Of a DNA stretch of 60,000 nucleotides, positions 1 through 12,655 are shown piece by piece. The stretch lies in NCBI GenBank assembly GCA_914767715.1, contig OU612065.1, positions 38,752,001 to 38,812,000 of the forward strand, read 5' to 3'. Position 1 is the stretch's first letter, and each line of letters begins with the position of its first letter. A program made the position numbers and the translations under genes. This DNA is from Membranipora membranacea. Its lineage: Eukaryota > Bryozoa > Gymnolaemata > Cheilostomatida > Membraniporidae. The notes beneath the pieces were generated by a model. The model had not been told where the DNA came from, searched no databases, and worked only from the letters and a program-made list of their open reading frames with translations.

Positions 1-3000
1 CTTCTCACAACCTTTAGATACCATATTCATACCCATAGCATCTCCTGACTGACACACAAATCTCACGTATAAACTTCTCCCAGCCTGAGCACACTGTATG
101 CGCTTCAACCTGCCAAATCTACAATAATAAAATGGTTAAATTATTTTACAATTCTTATTTGTTTTATTTGTTTGGTTTTGTTTGGTATTACCATTCAACA
201 TGTTTGAGAACTTCATGTCCAGTAGTACTATTATGAATAATCTCTACCAGTTTGTGACAGCCTTGAATAGTAAATTACACAAACAAGAAAAATGATTGTT
301 GGCTTTTAGCGCGGACTGCAGGAAGAATTCTGAACAAACCTGCTAGTTGAGTCGAATTCTACTTTTAGAAGTTGGAAACCATCGTCTTCTTCGATGAAGG
401 ATTTAACTTCTGATGCCTTAAGAGCACTGGGTAGACGAACAACAGGTGCTCTGGACATACCATCTCTCAGTAGACAGCTTGTAACTCCGTTTGTCTGACA
501 AAAAAAAGATGAGGCAAGTGAGAACAGGCCACATTGTTAAAGTAAGGCTCTGAGTTTTTATATCTTTAATTTGGCAATTTGTTGGAGTTATCTGCTTTAT
601 AGTACAGGCGTGTGAGATCAAGGCGAGATGTTGAGATGTTTACAGAGTGCGTTATAATTGCAAATTTGACCAATTACTCACACATATAATGTCGACACCC
701 TACTAAATTTTTTTAGCATTGTAAATCTGATATAAATCTGATATGTCATATTCTGATATAACTGTTGTGGTTCCACTTACAGATAAGGCTTTGCAGGCTC
801 TGTTTGTACTAGCTATGAGACATCCTTCTGTAGTGGCCATAGGTACCATATACTTCTTACTATCCAGTAACATCGGCCCGGCAAACCCAACAGGTATCGG
901 CATATAACCAATAACATTCTCAGCACAAGCACCATCCACTAATGTGTAGTCGTAATTTCTACAGGTAAAAGATTACATGAGGTGAATAGAAAAATATAGA
1001 TAGTATAAACAAAAAGTACACTATTTAGTTGAGGGTGTTAGGTGAGTACGAGCAGAAAAAAAACACAAACTTTTAATCTCAAGTTTTTGCTCACCGATTA
1101 CGCATAATTGTACAGTGTAGCAGTGAGTTAGTGTCAATATGTGACATAAAGTAGGTTCTCATGAAAGTTACACTCTTCAGTACTAAGATTTGGTAACACG
1201 CTACTCACTTGAAGGGTAGGCTGTCGAGAGCTTCAAGATGTGCTATATCTGGGGTGATGAGTTGTCTCCTCACGGATACTCCTCTCTCTGGTTTACCTAG
1301 AGCTGCCTCTAGTTTATAAGCAGGTATATTCCTGGAGCGTACTAGTTGTAATATTTCTTTGTCAGTCAATGCATCGGGTCCTTCCTGAAATTAATATTCA
1401 CAATAAAAGTTTCTTATATCTATAGGAGATCTCAAAATCCACTTCAGCATATAAAATTGTACATGACGTGCACAGCTCATGAGGTAATCTTGTGCAAGAT
1501 GAAGAACATCATAAATCAACAGAATAAATTAATTAGGTATTGTGTTTAGACTTACATCAGATTTAAATACAGCAAGACATTGCTCCAGTGATCTAGGCTC
1601 ACTCTCAGGTTGTATGGTAGTGAGAGAAGTTATCTCCTCTACAGGTAGAGTCTGAGCTGATTTATCCTCTGTATTCACTACGTGTACTATACTATCATCA
1701 CTATCACTGTCCTCACCGATACGGAACATAGAAGAAGGTGTCTTCTTCATACCAGAGACGACAGGTGCTGTCAAACTGTCAGCTTCTAATGTCGGAACTT
1801 TCTCTACTAATTTAGTGTGTACATTTGCGTTGTCTACAAACATACACAGTTATAATTGAATCCAAAGTTCATCCCAATGGAGACTGGGCAGGGTGGCAGA
1901 GAGCAATGGCAGAATTTATATCAGGCTTTGTTCAATAGTGCGTTTCATTGCACCATAAAAAATGTCCTAAATCCTTCCCATATTGACATGATAAAGACCT
2001 GATGAACAAAATGACGAATGTAAGCAAATTCTATGCGTAAGAGAAAAAAGCCTGCAATAGCTGAGAATGAATGAGAATGAAGTGATTACGTGAACATACC
2101 AACTGTGTCTGTGAGTGTAGAGTTGGCTGCGGACTCATGATTTGCCTCGCCATTAACAGGCTGCTTGGTAGCTGGTGTAGGTATGTCTAGTGTGACTCCC
2201 ATATTAGGTTTGTTTGAGTCCGTATCAAAGAATATATATTTAATCGTAAGAGCTACAGCCAATCCCAGAGTAATAGAATAGTCTATGTTTAGGTGAGCCA
2301 ACCTAGAAGTGAAATGATTATGAAAATTATCAAAGCAGTATCCTAAGAGCATGCTTTGAGTACATTAAGATTCGGTCCGCTGACCAAACTTTAATGTTTT
2401 TTTTGCACACATTAAGTAAATATATATATAACATTCATCCATTAATCTGATTTGTTGCTGCATTACATGTTCCTGGTAAACTGCACAGGAACAGAGATGA
2501 GAGGGGTAGCCAGTTTTCCCTGGTCTGACTTTGAGACACATAATCTGAAACTTTAATGTTTCTTTTTTGCACACATTAATTAAATATATATATAAGATCT
2601 GCCAACAGGAAGATCCATGGCTTGTTGGTCTTAAAACAGTTGGGGGTAAACACAGATACTCTTGTTATGATGTATCGGGCTCAAATACTGCCAACTGTCA
2701 CCTATTCTGCCTCTGCATGGTACCCGTTTCTAGCGAACTATCACAAAGAAGAAATAGAGAAAATCCAGAAATTAGCTCTACGTATAATCTTCCACGACAT
2801 CGAACATTATACTGACAGACTTGTAGCTGCGAAACTCACAACTCTATGCGACACACTATGGGATGTATGCTCAACGTATGTGAAACGAATTGTGGGCGAT
2901 CCCGATCATTCATTGAGATACAAACTCAATCAGAAACCTAGTCTAAGACCGATGTGATCTGTTAGCAAGTGTCAGATCGATGTATACATCAAACGATCAC

Positions 3001-6000
3001 GAACCGCCAAGTGCAGCAAGGCTATCCTGAAGAACCCAGCCTATTTTTCCTAGCATGTATTATTTTTATAACTTATGTCTTTTCTTTTTCCTCTCTCCAA
3101 GGGGGTTTTTACCTCGATTTTGGCATCTTTGGATAAAGAGTGTACATTAAAACAAACAAACAAACGTTCATCCATTAATCTGATTTGTTGCTCCATTACA
3201 TGTTCCTGGTAAACTGCACAGGAACAGAGATGAGAGGGGTAGCCAGTTTTCCCTGGTCTGACTTTGAGACACATAATCTGATTATCTTACCTAGTGAGGT
3301 AGAACTGCCACAGAGGTACCTCCGGTGTGATCTTCAGATGGCTGGCGTTAAACTGGAGGTCAGAGGTCAGATCGTCAGCGCTGTGACTAATCACCCATCT
3401 ACTGTGTGCGTGTACCAACACCAAACCTGCTGACTAAGATAGTAATAATAGTATGATTCATTATGTGGATAATCGACTGACCCAAAGTTATATGTTTATG
3501 AGTGTTCCAATAAAATATATACCAATATTACGGACTGAAGTGAAGACAAGACGACTCTCTCTCAGAGACACTAATCACACTTTCCCAGCGTCTCTATAAC
3601 TTAGTCTCAGAAGGTTCCTGCGTACATAAACCGTTCCATCATGAATGTCAATGGGTTCTAAGTAGTGATACTAATTATGTCACATATCACTGAGTAAGAG
3701 GATGAGTGACATTTACACTGAGGAGGAGAGGGGGCCTGGACAGGAACAGGAAGCTTGGTCATCCGCAGCTTACAATAAATTACCCAGCAGGACCTCCGAG
3801 CTCTTACCGAGAAGCTAATGAATGGCGCTATCCAGCTGACTTCCTATACGACTGTCTCGGCATTTCTGTGACACAACTTGGATGAAACACTCATCACAAT
3901 AACCTTGTAGCAGGTGAAACGCAGAGATTTACAACTTTATCTGTCATTGACGATCCTGCTGTTATTTGAGATGCTCCTCCCACAGCCCCCCCCCCCCCCC
4001 TTGCGCAATATGTCAAATTCCCAGCAACAGCAAAATAAAATGACAAATTCATTGACGATAAACTTATCTCAAGGTTATTCGGTATACTTACCATGATCAT
4101 TTTGACCCTCTGGGTGACTGGGTTTGGTTTTTTATCCTCCTCTTCTTTCATGATAGCAGTAAGGTGCCATATACTACTCTTCTCTCTCATGGTCTGAGAT
4201 GTCTCCAGTATGAGCGCCAGACAGGCAGGATAGAACGTCATAAACGCAAAATAGTTAGCTACCACCGAGAGACAGCCAAAACAGCACATTGTCTCTAGCT
4301 GCTTCAAACCTGTAATGTTAACATTATACTCAGTTAGGTCAGTAGGATGGAATTCCTAAGGCTCTTTTGCAGAAAGTGTTTTTGGATTATAGAAAAAGAA
4401 ATTTTTGCATTTGCTTAGTGATTAAGCGCTATAATGCTATTACGCTAAGACATATATATCAGAGGCGGCAAGGTTGCCATCTTGTAATTTACTTTCATGA
4501 GCTAACATATTATATATAACTTTCTGTTGATGTGTTATCCAATTTTAGTTACTTAGGTTTTCTAGAGACTAAACCACATCTGACAAATCAAGTTGGATAG
4601 TTAGGTTACAAAATTGAGAATATATCTGCTGAGTACATATTATGATTTACAACACATAATTAAAAATATACAAGATTTGAGCAATCTGAAAGGAAATTAA
4701 ACTAACCTGAAATCATTCCGACTCCTATGGCTAGAGATTCTACTATTGCGTCTAAAGTCATTGTGGGGCCGAGCACAGCCATCCCCTCAGCTATGTTAGA
4801 TCTCACTTCCTCTTGAGTTTTTGCGCTCAGTGCAAATCTGGCGAGTGCGCAAGCCTTCGATAGGTCCACCAGCAGAAGGAAAAAGGGCAGAGCCTCACTA
4901 CAAACACAAATATGGTAGTCTAATAATGGTTGGCGAGACAACTTTGAAAACATTTTCCTCTGGCTAACTGGTCTAAATGAAGCTGAAAGGCAAATTTCAC
5001 ATACAAAATTATTTTGACACAAAAGTTTTGTTTATTTTCTATCGATGTTCAATTAATTATAATTTTTATTTAAATTTTAGGCAGAGAATATTACACCGGG
5101 TACGTAGCCTATTGTTTATTTTTACGGTCTTTGACAGGTTTCGCTTGATTTAAGTTAACAAATATTAAAAAATACAATAATTCAATCGCGTTAAGCCATG
5201 GCCCAGATTTTTACTTTTTCATGGCGTGAGCATATTTAGTATCGATAATTTTTTGACATGAGATTGAAATCGAGGCACGTGGAGTTATTGTGAAGTCACC
5301 GCAGAGCGCATGGAAGCCGACTCCTAAATCAATTTTTTCTTTTCTAGGTCATTAACTAGCATCATACGATTGCTACCTGTTGTTGCTCGGCAACAAACTG
5401 GGGTACTCCCCAACAATTGGCCAGTGCTGAATGGCCTGACTCAATGAGCTGACAGCCCAGCTAACAATGAATGGATCGCCTGATTATTTGCACTAGCCTG
5501 TTATAGCCTGTTATTTACACAGGGAAATCCATAAATGCCAGCCCATGCCCGCTGCACATGCTTCAGACATGCACTTTATGCATGATTAACAGAATATCAT
5601 AGCATAAAATGGGCCGACCACAAGCGTCATGTTGACGTATGTATTCCATTCCCCAAAATTAAAATTGGTATTGAATTTAATTATATTGGGACATTACGGC
5701 ATCTTATATGCTTTCGCAACGCAGCAACCGATTTACTTTACTTTTTTTTCTGGTTATTTCTTACCTAATATTACCAAACTTTTAGAGTGATAAATTTAAT
5801 TTATGACTTGAATGGAAATAATTTGACCACAATTAAGAAAAAAATGATGGATGCCATGGGAATAAAATGATACAACTATATGAGTCACAGGTATCTTCAG
5901 TTGTTCAATTTTGCACATTTCTTTGTCCTAGAGCAGCGGTGAATGATAAAAGGGACAATGTCATTTTACTTGTATTTCGCAATATATTTGGGCCTTGCAG

Positions 6001-7425
6001 GATTATCAATGTGTGCATCAAGTGTGGCAAGTTGTGGAGCGGGGGAACACTGATAAATGTACGCCTATTGTTTTTTCACTTCATTGGCCGAGACAGTGAA
6101 ACCTATACCCTTTCTCAACTCTGAAATTCCGTGGAAAAAGCATAGCCAGCCTATATAAAGTGTGTGGTCATAGGTTTACAGAGTTGCATACATAATTCTT
6201 AGTCCAATATAAGTCATAGGCCTACAAAGCGCCTGGGAATGTAAAAAAAACTTACTTAAGGCCAGTGAGATCGCTACCAGCCAGGTTAACTACTGCTGTG
6301 CTGAATACAAAGCTGGAGAATATGGTGAATAAGCCAGCTATACCTGTAAAAAATAGCATAGCATAAGCCATCAGGGTATTCAATCAATAATGTAATCAAC
6401 TAGCTGATGCAAGGCCATCATCGCCCCATTCAGCTGCTGGGAGTAATGTCATAAAGCCCCATCGATATTATCTTACTACTTATGGGCCATCATGCAGTAG
6501 GAACATGATAATACCAATTTATAATCTTTGATAATACCATGAACATCACAAGCATAGCTGGGTACACTGATGCATCTTTTACATGCAATTAACAGGTGCT
6601 ACAGAAACTGACAATTTCTTTGTTTTTGACCGCAGAATGAGTGTCGGTGAGTAAATTCCAGTTGTCTAGACTTATATGGTAAGAACAAACCTCAAAACCA
6701 GGAGGCATTTAAATTTTGCGACTGATTTTTGCAGTTTGAACCAATCTAGAGTGTATTTGCGGCCTCAAGATTTTGTATCTTCTCATCTGTTGACATGGGA
6801 ATATACCAATAAAGAATGTCCAAAGATCTGATGTATTCTCAGTAATCTCACCTAATAAGTACTTGGAACCAATCTGACGGAGAGCTTTAAACTGCAGATA
6901 CACATAGACGACTGCCAGGCATTTAGTTATAGTGAGAATGAGAACATCTGAGCTTTTAATATCCAGCTGTAATAAAAAATGTTTACATGTTTTCATATAA
7001 TAATTCACTATCTAGGCGCTGATATGGGACTTTTGACTAGCATGTTACCTAGACAGGGTTCCTAGGCCGTTTATCTATTTCACAATTAACAACGTGCAGG
7101 ATTACCATAGTCAAACAGCCGTACAGCCGTACAGTCGTACTTGGTTCAGTCCAGTGGTACAAAATCTAACATTTTGAAATTGTTTTTAAACTAATCTTTA
7201 AAGTAATAATAAGGTACAAAATATTAATTTTTATGTATGAAGAATATAATGTTAACTCACCTCGACTGCTTCACATTTATAATTCCAGCCACATATCCTA
7301 GGATCTCCAGTAAACATACTGACAGACATCATACATATAGTGACTGTTACTGTGGCCACTATGACCTCCCATGGGTGAGTGGCACAGAACTCTCCATGAG
7401 CTTTGAATATGTTAGTGAGCGGCAT
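1..7425 (-). CDS. HMGCR: HMG-CoA reductase, 3'-truncated by window edge
   Basis: This is the rate-limiting mevalonate enzyme (HMG-CoA plus 2 NADPH to mevalonate), an ER membrane protein. Exons in transcript order: 7425-7261, 6966-6852, 6343-6256, 4897-4707, 4309-4092, 3433-3291, 2302-2100, 1833-1556, 1384-1209, 958-781, 494-340, 118-1. All phases close and give 676 residues; about 200 more are expected to the left. The start ATG is at 7425-7423, and the N-terminus ([18 protein letters not shown]) matches the first membrane helix of the family. Residues about 56-300 form the sterol-sensing membrane domain. A linker with an acidic, serine-rich stretch (around SDSDDS) precedes the catalytic domain, which shows [12 protein letters not shown] with the catalytic Glu at about 570, and DAMGMNM at about 663-669. 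The later catalytic Lys, Asp and His lie outside the window. The INSIG-contact motif YIYF of vertebrates reads YVYL here. An acceptor AG at 7451-7450 precedes 24 nt of 5' UTR. Identification is certain; individual boundaries are hand-called. Confidence 0.96.
2387..3281 (+). mobile_element. Degraded non-LTR retrotransposon fragment flanked by duplicated sequence
   Basis: The element lies in HMGCR intron 6, antisense to the gene. Positions about 2622-2957 (plus) encode the C-terminal part of a CR1/Jockey-like reverse transcriptase: [18 protein letters not shown] followed by [15 protein letters not shown], the usual post-palm region. There is no catalytic palm, so the copy is 5'-truncated and dead. 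It ends in a (CAAA)n-type tail at about 3145-3163. A segment of about 115 bp at 2431-2548 recurs almost unchanged at 3165-3281 immediately after the tail, and an AT-rich segment at 2387-2431 recurs at 2547-2594. The order A-B-A'-RT-B' suggests a tandem duplication of A+B with the element inserted between A' and B'. The B' copy stops a few bases from the exon 6 splice donor. Confidence 0.75.
3986..4000. repeat. Poly-C run in HMGCR intron 5
   Basis: Fifteen consecutive C (G on the coding strand) lie about 90 bp downstream of the exon 5 donor. It is a simple homopolymer with no function visible. Confidence 0.9.
4898..6255 (-). other. HMGCR intron 3 (largest intron of the gene)
   Basis: This is an AT-rich intron of about 1.36 kb between the exons ending at 6256 and starting at 4897. 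I see no coding exon, tRNA-like fold or recognisable element in it. An open frame of 85 codons at 5867-6124 on the plus strand has no recognisable similarity. Confidence 0.7.
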
Positions 7426-9688
7426 CTTTCTACCCTGTATTAGTCCCGACTGAAATAGAGATTAGAATGTCACTGAGAGGAGTGGTGAACCTACAGGCTG
7501 AGGAAGGTCATAATATCTAAGGAAGTTACACTCTGAGCGATGTAATATGTCGAGTTGAGTGATGTAAACTCAATATGAAGTCTCACATTTATAAATAAAG
7601 ACTCACATACCCTAGCCAATAATCATAGGTCTGGGTGATGTAAGATTTTGGATCAATGACTTAACCAAGGTCGGTTTTCAAACCATGAGGTTATCCACAT
7701 AGTTAGATCACAAAGTAGGATATGAATACAAGCAAATAGTTATATGACTCAATACTTCATAATCACAGATAGAATACATTGATATGTAGTGACAGCGTAT
7801 GCTATTACATTCCATAAGACCAACAAGATACATCAGATGCACTGTGATACTGATACAGGCTAATGTTGGCAGGTTACCAACAGTGAGACAAACCCAACTA
7901 GATTGTGATAATGGAGATATTTTGAACAGTTTACGTCAGTTCTGTGATATTCATGACGTGGAACCATCTAAACATCCCTGCGGAAGCAAACGTCAATAAA
8001 TATTGTACTATATCAGTTTCTAAGTTTTAACAGCGTTCAGAGTTCGACAAACTTACTAGGTCTATGTTAACATAAGATATGAAATAAGCACAATGTGACC
8101 CAGCTATGGATCAGAACTGCTAACAGTCTCCTCGGTAATACAAGTGTTTCTGGGTCGGTCCTGGGACACTAAGCACACAGCCAGAGTTGCATTGGCCTTT
8201 TCTTATATAATGCTTTGCTGTTGACAAGTTTTTTCAATGGGAATCTGAACCCATTAGGTTGCACATAGTCTCTTACTATGATGGAATACATACCATTATA
8301 TCAATAAGAGTTTCCGATAATAGAAGATAATAGGTTAACAACCTGTTCAATTTCTATTCATAGAGCAGAAGACAAAAGTCCACACACTTCAATATATTAC
8401 AAAGTTAGCGGTCGGAGTGTTTAATATTATGAAAACCTATCATAATGTTAGAATAAATATTATATCTATCCAAGCTGCTAGACTATATCTGAGTGTGAAG
8501 AAAGCCTCAGTGAGTCTCAGTGTGCTGCTGCAGCTTGAGTCACCATGACTTTATCAAGTCACTGAGTAGCTGGATAGTGAACATGTGCTCATAGAGAAGA
8601 AGTGCGTGATCAGCAAAAAATCAATATGTGTATGATTATTTTGTGACTTGTCTGTGACTGTGTCTACACAATACAATCATAATGATAGCCATGATGATGA
8701 TCATGATGATTCTCATCTAACTAACAACTCAACTGCCTGCCCATTAGCTTACCTTTATTTGAAAAAAATTGATATTCCACCACCACCTCTTTCTGACACT
8801 TCCACCACAGTTACTTGATTCACTAAGCGTGTCTAAGACACCAATCAGCTTATCACCACATCTACTCATTCAAGGAAAACCCACCGGTTATTCCATGATG
8901 TAACATTGAAGCAGTTTCATTATCATTGTGTCTAAAAATAGATTTTCAACAACGACCCTGACATTTCATCATTCGATAATAAGCCTAAAGTCTTGTAACA
9001 AGGACAAAGTATTTTCACAAATATTCCGAGCTTTGAAAGGAAACTCTATCAGTCTCATCAGCTGATATCCTTTAACCTCATTTTCAAACAGAAACTACCA
9101 ATACACTTCTTTCACTTTGGTATTTCACTGGAGAGAAGAAGAAGAAGTTGGGCAGACCACCAATCCAAACAAGACATCAACAGGTATTTCAGTGAGAGGG
9201 AACTTGAGTAACTGCACCCTTACTTCTTAGTTTCAAGTCTATGGCTGAGGGCTGAATTTCTAAAGCTTTTTGGCAGAATAAATAATTTACTAAAATAATC
9301 ATTCAATGATAATAATGGTTATCAGCAGTAAAGCAGTGTATCTACTAAATTCTGTGTCAATCATATTTATTGCTTCAATCAATTCTTTAGATTGTGAGAT
9401 TTTTGATCCTCACTTTCAAAACATGATTTAATGATGGTGATGGCACCATATCAACATATATATACATTATAAATTATATATTTCATTGATGCCTCACCAA
9501 ATACAATTGAATTTGATTGCTGCCTTCAGTCACAGGCAAAGTTGTATGAACATCATGATGTTTCAAAATCCAGATTATGCGAGTTTAGTTTTTAACACTA
9601 TAAGGTTTGTGACTGAAGTTGCCGACAACTATTATGCCACATAAACTTACATGCCTACCTTTACATTCTTGACAGATAACCGGTAAAA
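7426..9688. promoter_or_regulatory. Divergent HMGCR / FPPS promoter region
   Basis: There are 2,263 bp between the two start codons. Each gene has a splice-acceptor-like sequence just before its ATG: AG at 7451-7450 on minus for HMGCR, and AG at 9674-9675 on plus for FPPS. The 5' UTRs are therefore probably interrupted or trans-spliced, and the true transcription starts are unknown. No TATA-driven core is evident. CCAAT motifs occur at 7612-7616 and 8841-8845, the latter followed by an SRE-like decamer. No intervening coding exon was found on either strand. Confidence 0.55.
8841..8861 (+). promoter_or_regulatory. CCAAT box plus sterol-response-element-like site
   Basis: CCAAT (8841-8845) is followed by ATCACCACAT (8852-8861), which matches the classical SRE-1 ATCACCCCAC at 8 of 10 bases. 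In vertebrate sterol genes SREBP works with NF-Y bound at a nearby CCAAT. The spacing here (6 bp) is shorter than the usual 16-20 bp. The motif match could be chance. Confidence 0.25.
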
Positions 9689-12655
9689 ATGAACGGCTCA
9701 TCACATTTGACAAATGGCATTGGGAATGGTCTCATTCACAAGAATGGCAATGGAGCACCTGCTGCTAAGAAGATGAAGACATGTCCAAAGGAGGAGCTGG
9801 CTGAGTTTGACAAAGTGTTTAAAATCTTAATGGATGAATGTCTAAATGAAGGAGAGGCAAGCGGCAGTAAGGAGATAGGAGATGCCATGACACATTTCTT
9901 GAATGTTTGTGAGTTATTATTCCAGATTTTCCTTATTACACCCCAAGAGGTGTCAAACTGTTGTGTTGAATCTGTAAATATTACACAAATATTGAATCAC
10001 AGCCCCGCTAGAGTACCTGCATATTTGCATATTTATAACTAACACTCGCACACAAAATAAAATGTGGCTGTAAAAAAAACCCTCATCATGTCCCTGCTCT
10101 AGGCTGTAGCAAACCTTTGGGGAACAACTTGGCAAAAAAGGAAAAATAAGGGTATCAATTATGTTATGACCAGTGTCTAGAAGGCAAAATAGTGATAATG
10201 ACTGTCAATATCAATTATACAGTGTAGGGTTATATGTAGACCAAGTTTGGTCCATTTGCCTGCATCCCGAGTCGCTCCCGATCCACTGGTCACGCCACAG
10301 GCAAAGGGACCAAGAACTAACTATCCCTTTGCGGTAATTGTCTGCTCCCAGGTGGACTATTGGTGGACTGTTACTTTTTTAGCAGGAGATGAGTAACAGA
10401 CTATAAAATAATATGTAATCAAGTATGAGGATTCCAAATATGGAATTATTTTTCCAAAATATGAACTACGAGCTGAGATATCTTGTAAAATGTGTAACCC
10501 TTCCTCATGGTGCCAACACACAATTTTTGGAGTTGTCTCCATTCGTCTATAATACAACTTTCTTTACCTCTCAAATTGTCTTAGATAATATTAATAGCAG
10601 CAGTAAACTGCCACTTCTAATGTTAAAAATCAGGACATATGTTCTGATTCCTGTGAGCAATATGGTGTAAAATACTTTACACACTCTTTTAATTGAGTTC
10701 AAAGAATTATATAGCTTGGGAGCATCACCTGAAAGTTGAAAGTTGCCCAACTCATACCTTCATGACTTGCCTCCCTCGACGCTTTTGTGTATATGAGGTA
10801 CAATCAGTTGGCATTAGCATATATCAAGACAATCCCAATGGATTGGTAGTTAATTCTTGATCCCTTTGCCTGTGGCGTGACCAGTGGAAGGGAGCAACAG
10901 GAATACAGGCAATTGGATCAAACTTGTTCTAGGTTATATGTATGCTATCATGTGTGAATATCTCAATAAAAATGGCCTGATTCTATCAGCCCACATATAT
11001 ATATATCACTTCCTGAGTGGAACTAATAATCACCCTGCATAATGTAATCAAACACCTTAGCTTACTGATAACCACCATAGTATTTTCGAAGTTGTTTGTG
11101 GGCAGTGCCTCTTATCTATTTATTACAGGGAGTGTTATATATGCCTCATTATAAACAATGATATATCAAATCCACTTGGAAGACAAATTCTCCTTCCATC
11201 AATTCCATTCATTATGAGAAGGCAACCACATGTTTTCTGGTTTGCTGATAACAAGGAGTAACTTCTGTTTTAGGCGACTACAATGTACCTCATGGGAAGA
11301 AAAACAGAGGCGTTTCTGTGGTAGCTTCATACAGATGCCTTGTTCCTAACCCAAGTGATGAGGAGCTCTTCAAAGCCCGAGCTCTTGGCTGGTGTGTAGA
11401 GTGGCTCCAAGGCTATTTCTTGGTTGCTGATGACATCATGGACCATTCAGTAACAAGGAGAGGCCAGCCATGCTGGTATAAAAAGAGCGGCATCGGTATG
11501 ATTGCAATCAATGACTCATTCTACCTCGAAGCGGCCATCTACAAGATCCTGAAGAAGTACTTCCGTTCTGAATCATACTATGTTGACATTCTCGAACTCT
11601 TCCACGAAACGACCCTACAGACAGTGATAGGTCAAGGTTTGGACTTATTGACGGCAGATGATGAGATCGTCGATTTCTCTAAATTTAGCATGCGAAGATA
11701 TGACGCCATTGTGAAATGGAAAACCGCATTCTACTCATTTTATCTTCCTGTCGCCCTGGCTCTCCATATGGCTGAAGTAAAAGATGTGAGTAGAGTTACC
11801 TGTGATGTGTATTTATTTGTTGACTAGCTTCTTGCTATCTGTGAAGCCATTGACCATATTAAACACCATATGAGATTTAGATGTCGATACCAGGGAATAC
11901 ATCTGAACTGTGAATAATCATCGAATTATTCAGGACATTTAATCATAAATTGCTTTCCAATTTTACCCAAAACTGATGCCGATGCTTTTATTCAGTTCCC
12001 TATGATGTTTCCAGGAATCAGCCTTCTCTACAGCCAAGGAGATTCTACTTGAGATGGGACATTTCTTTCAAGTACAGGATGATTATTTGGACTGTTTTGG
12101 AGACCCTGCAGTCACTGGAAAGATTGGTACTGATATTGAAGACAATAAATGTGGATGGCTCATCAATAAAGCCCTACTCATCTGCTCTGATGAACAATCA
12201 GTAACATTGGAAGCACACTACGCCAAAAAAGATCCAGAATCGGTATGTGTATTTGGATTATCATTTGTCTTATTTTACTACGAGTCCCTCCTGATTGTGT
12301 GCTAACTTACAAATGCATATAAAGATAGATACTGTATTGTCCAAATCTGTATATTATATTATCAAACATTACCAAATGAGAGAGAGGGGACAACATGCGA
12401 AGGGCAGTCTGTAAAACTGTGTATAAGAATTGCATCAACTCAATTGTGTGCACTATCTTATGACTACTTGATTTCCTCCAGGTGGCCGTTGTGAAGCAGA
12501 TATTCCTCGATCTAGATCTAAAGAAAGTGTACAGTGACTACGAAGAAGAATCTTATCAAAAGTTGATGTCAAAAATCAACAATCTCTCTTCTCCTGACCT
12601 ACCGCAAGAGATGTTCATAGCATTCGCACAAAAAATATTTAAGCGCAATAAGTAA
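9689..12655 (+). CDS. FDPS: Farnesyl diphosphate synthase
   Basis: The enzyme condenses dimethylallyl diphosphate with two isopentenyl diphosphates to give geranyl and then farnesyl diphosphate, the precursor of sterols, dolichol, ubiquinone and prenyl groups. Exons 9689-9908, 11274-11785, 12015-12242 and 12482-12655 give 377 residues with phases 1, 0, 0. The first Asp-rich motif DDIMD is at residues 126-130, preceded by Tyr121-Phe122; aromatic residues at these two places are the eukaryotic determinant of C15 product length. The second motif DDYLD is at 266-270, followed by [19 protein letters not shown]. The N-terminal 35 residues or so (Asn/Gly/Lys-rich) are longer than in the human cytosolic form and do not look like a mitochondrial presequence. 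A strong acceptor (pyrimidine tract then AG at 9674-9675) leaves only 13 nt of UTR before the ATG. HMGCR, an upstream enzyme of the same pathway, is divergent next door. Confidence 0.97.
10237..10931. mobile_element. Inverted-repeat (MITE-like) element in FPPS intron 1
   Basis: The arms are about 10237-10328 and 10842-10931. The right arm reverse-complemented aligns to the left arm over about 84 bp, including a shared core GGTCACGCCACAGGCAAAGG. The spacer of about 510 bp has no recognisable transposase. The size and structure fit a non-autonomous DNA element. I see no clear target-site duplication. Confidence 0.6.

Noticed and set aside
3185-3433. Plus-strand open frame over HMGCR exon 6
   Set aside because: Antisense shadow of exon 6 joined to repeat B'; no independent evidence.
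5867-6124. 85-codon open frame in HMGCR intron 3
   Set aside because: AT-rich chance frame with no recognisable features.
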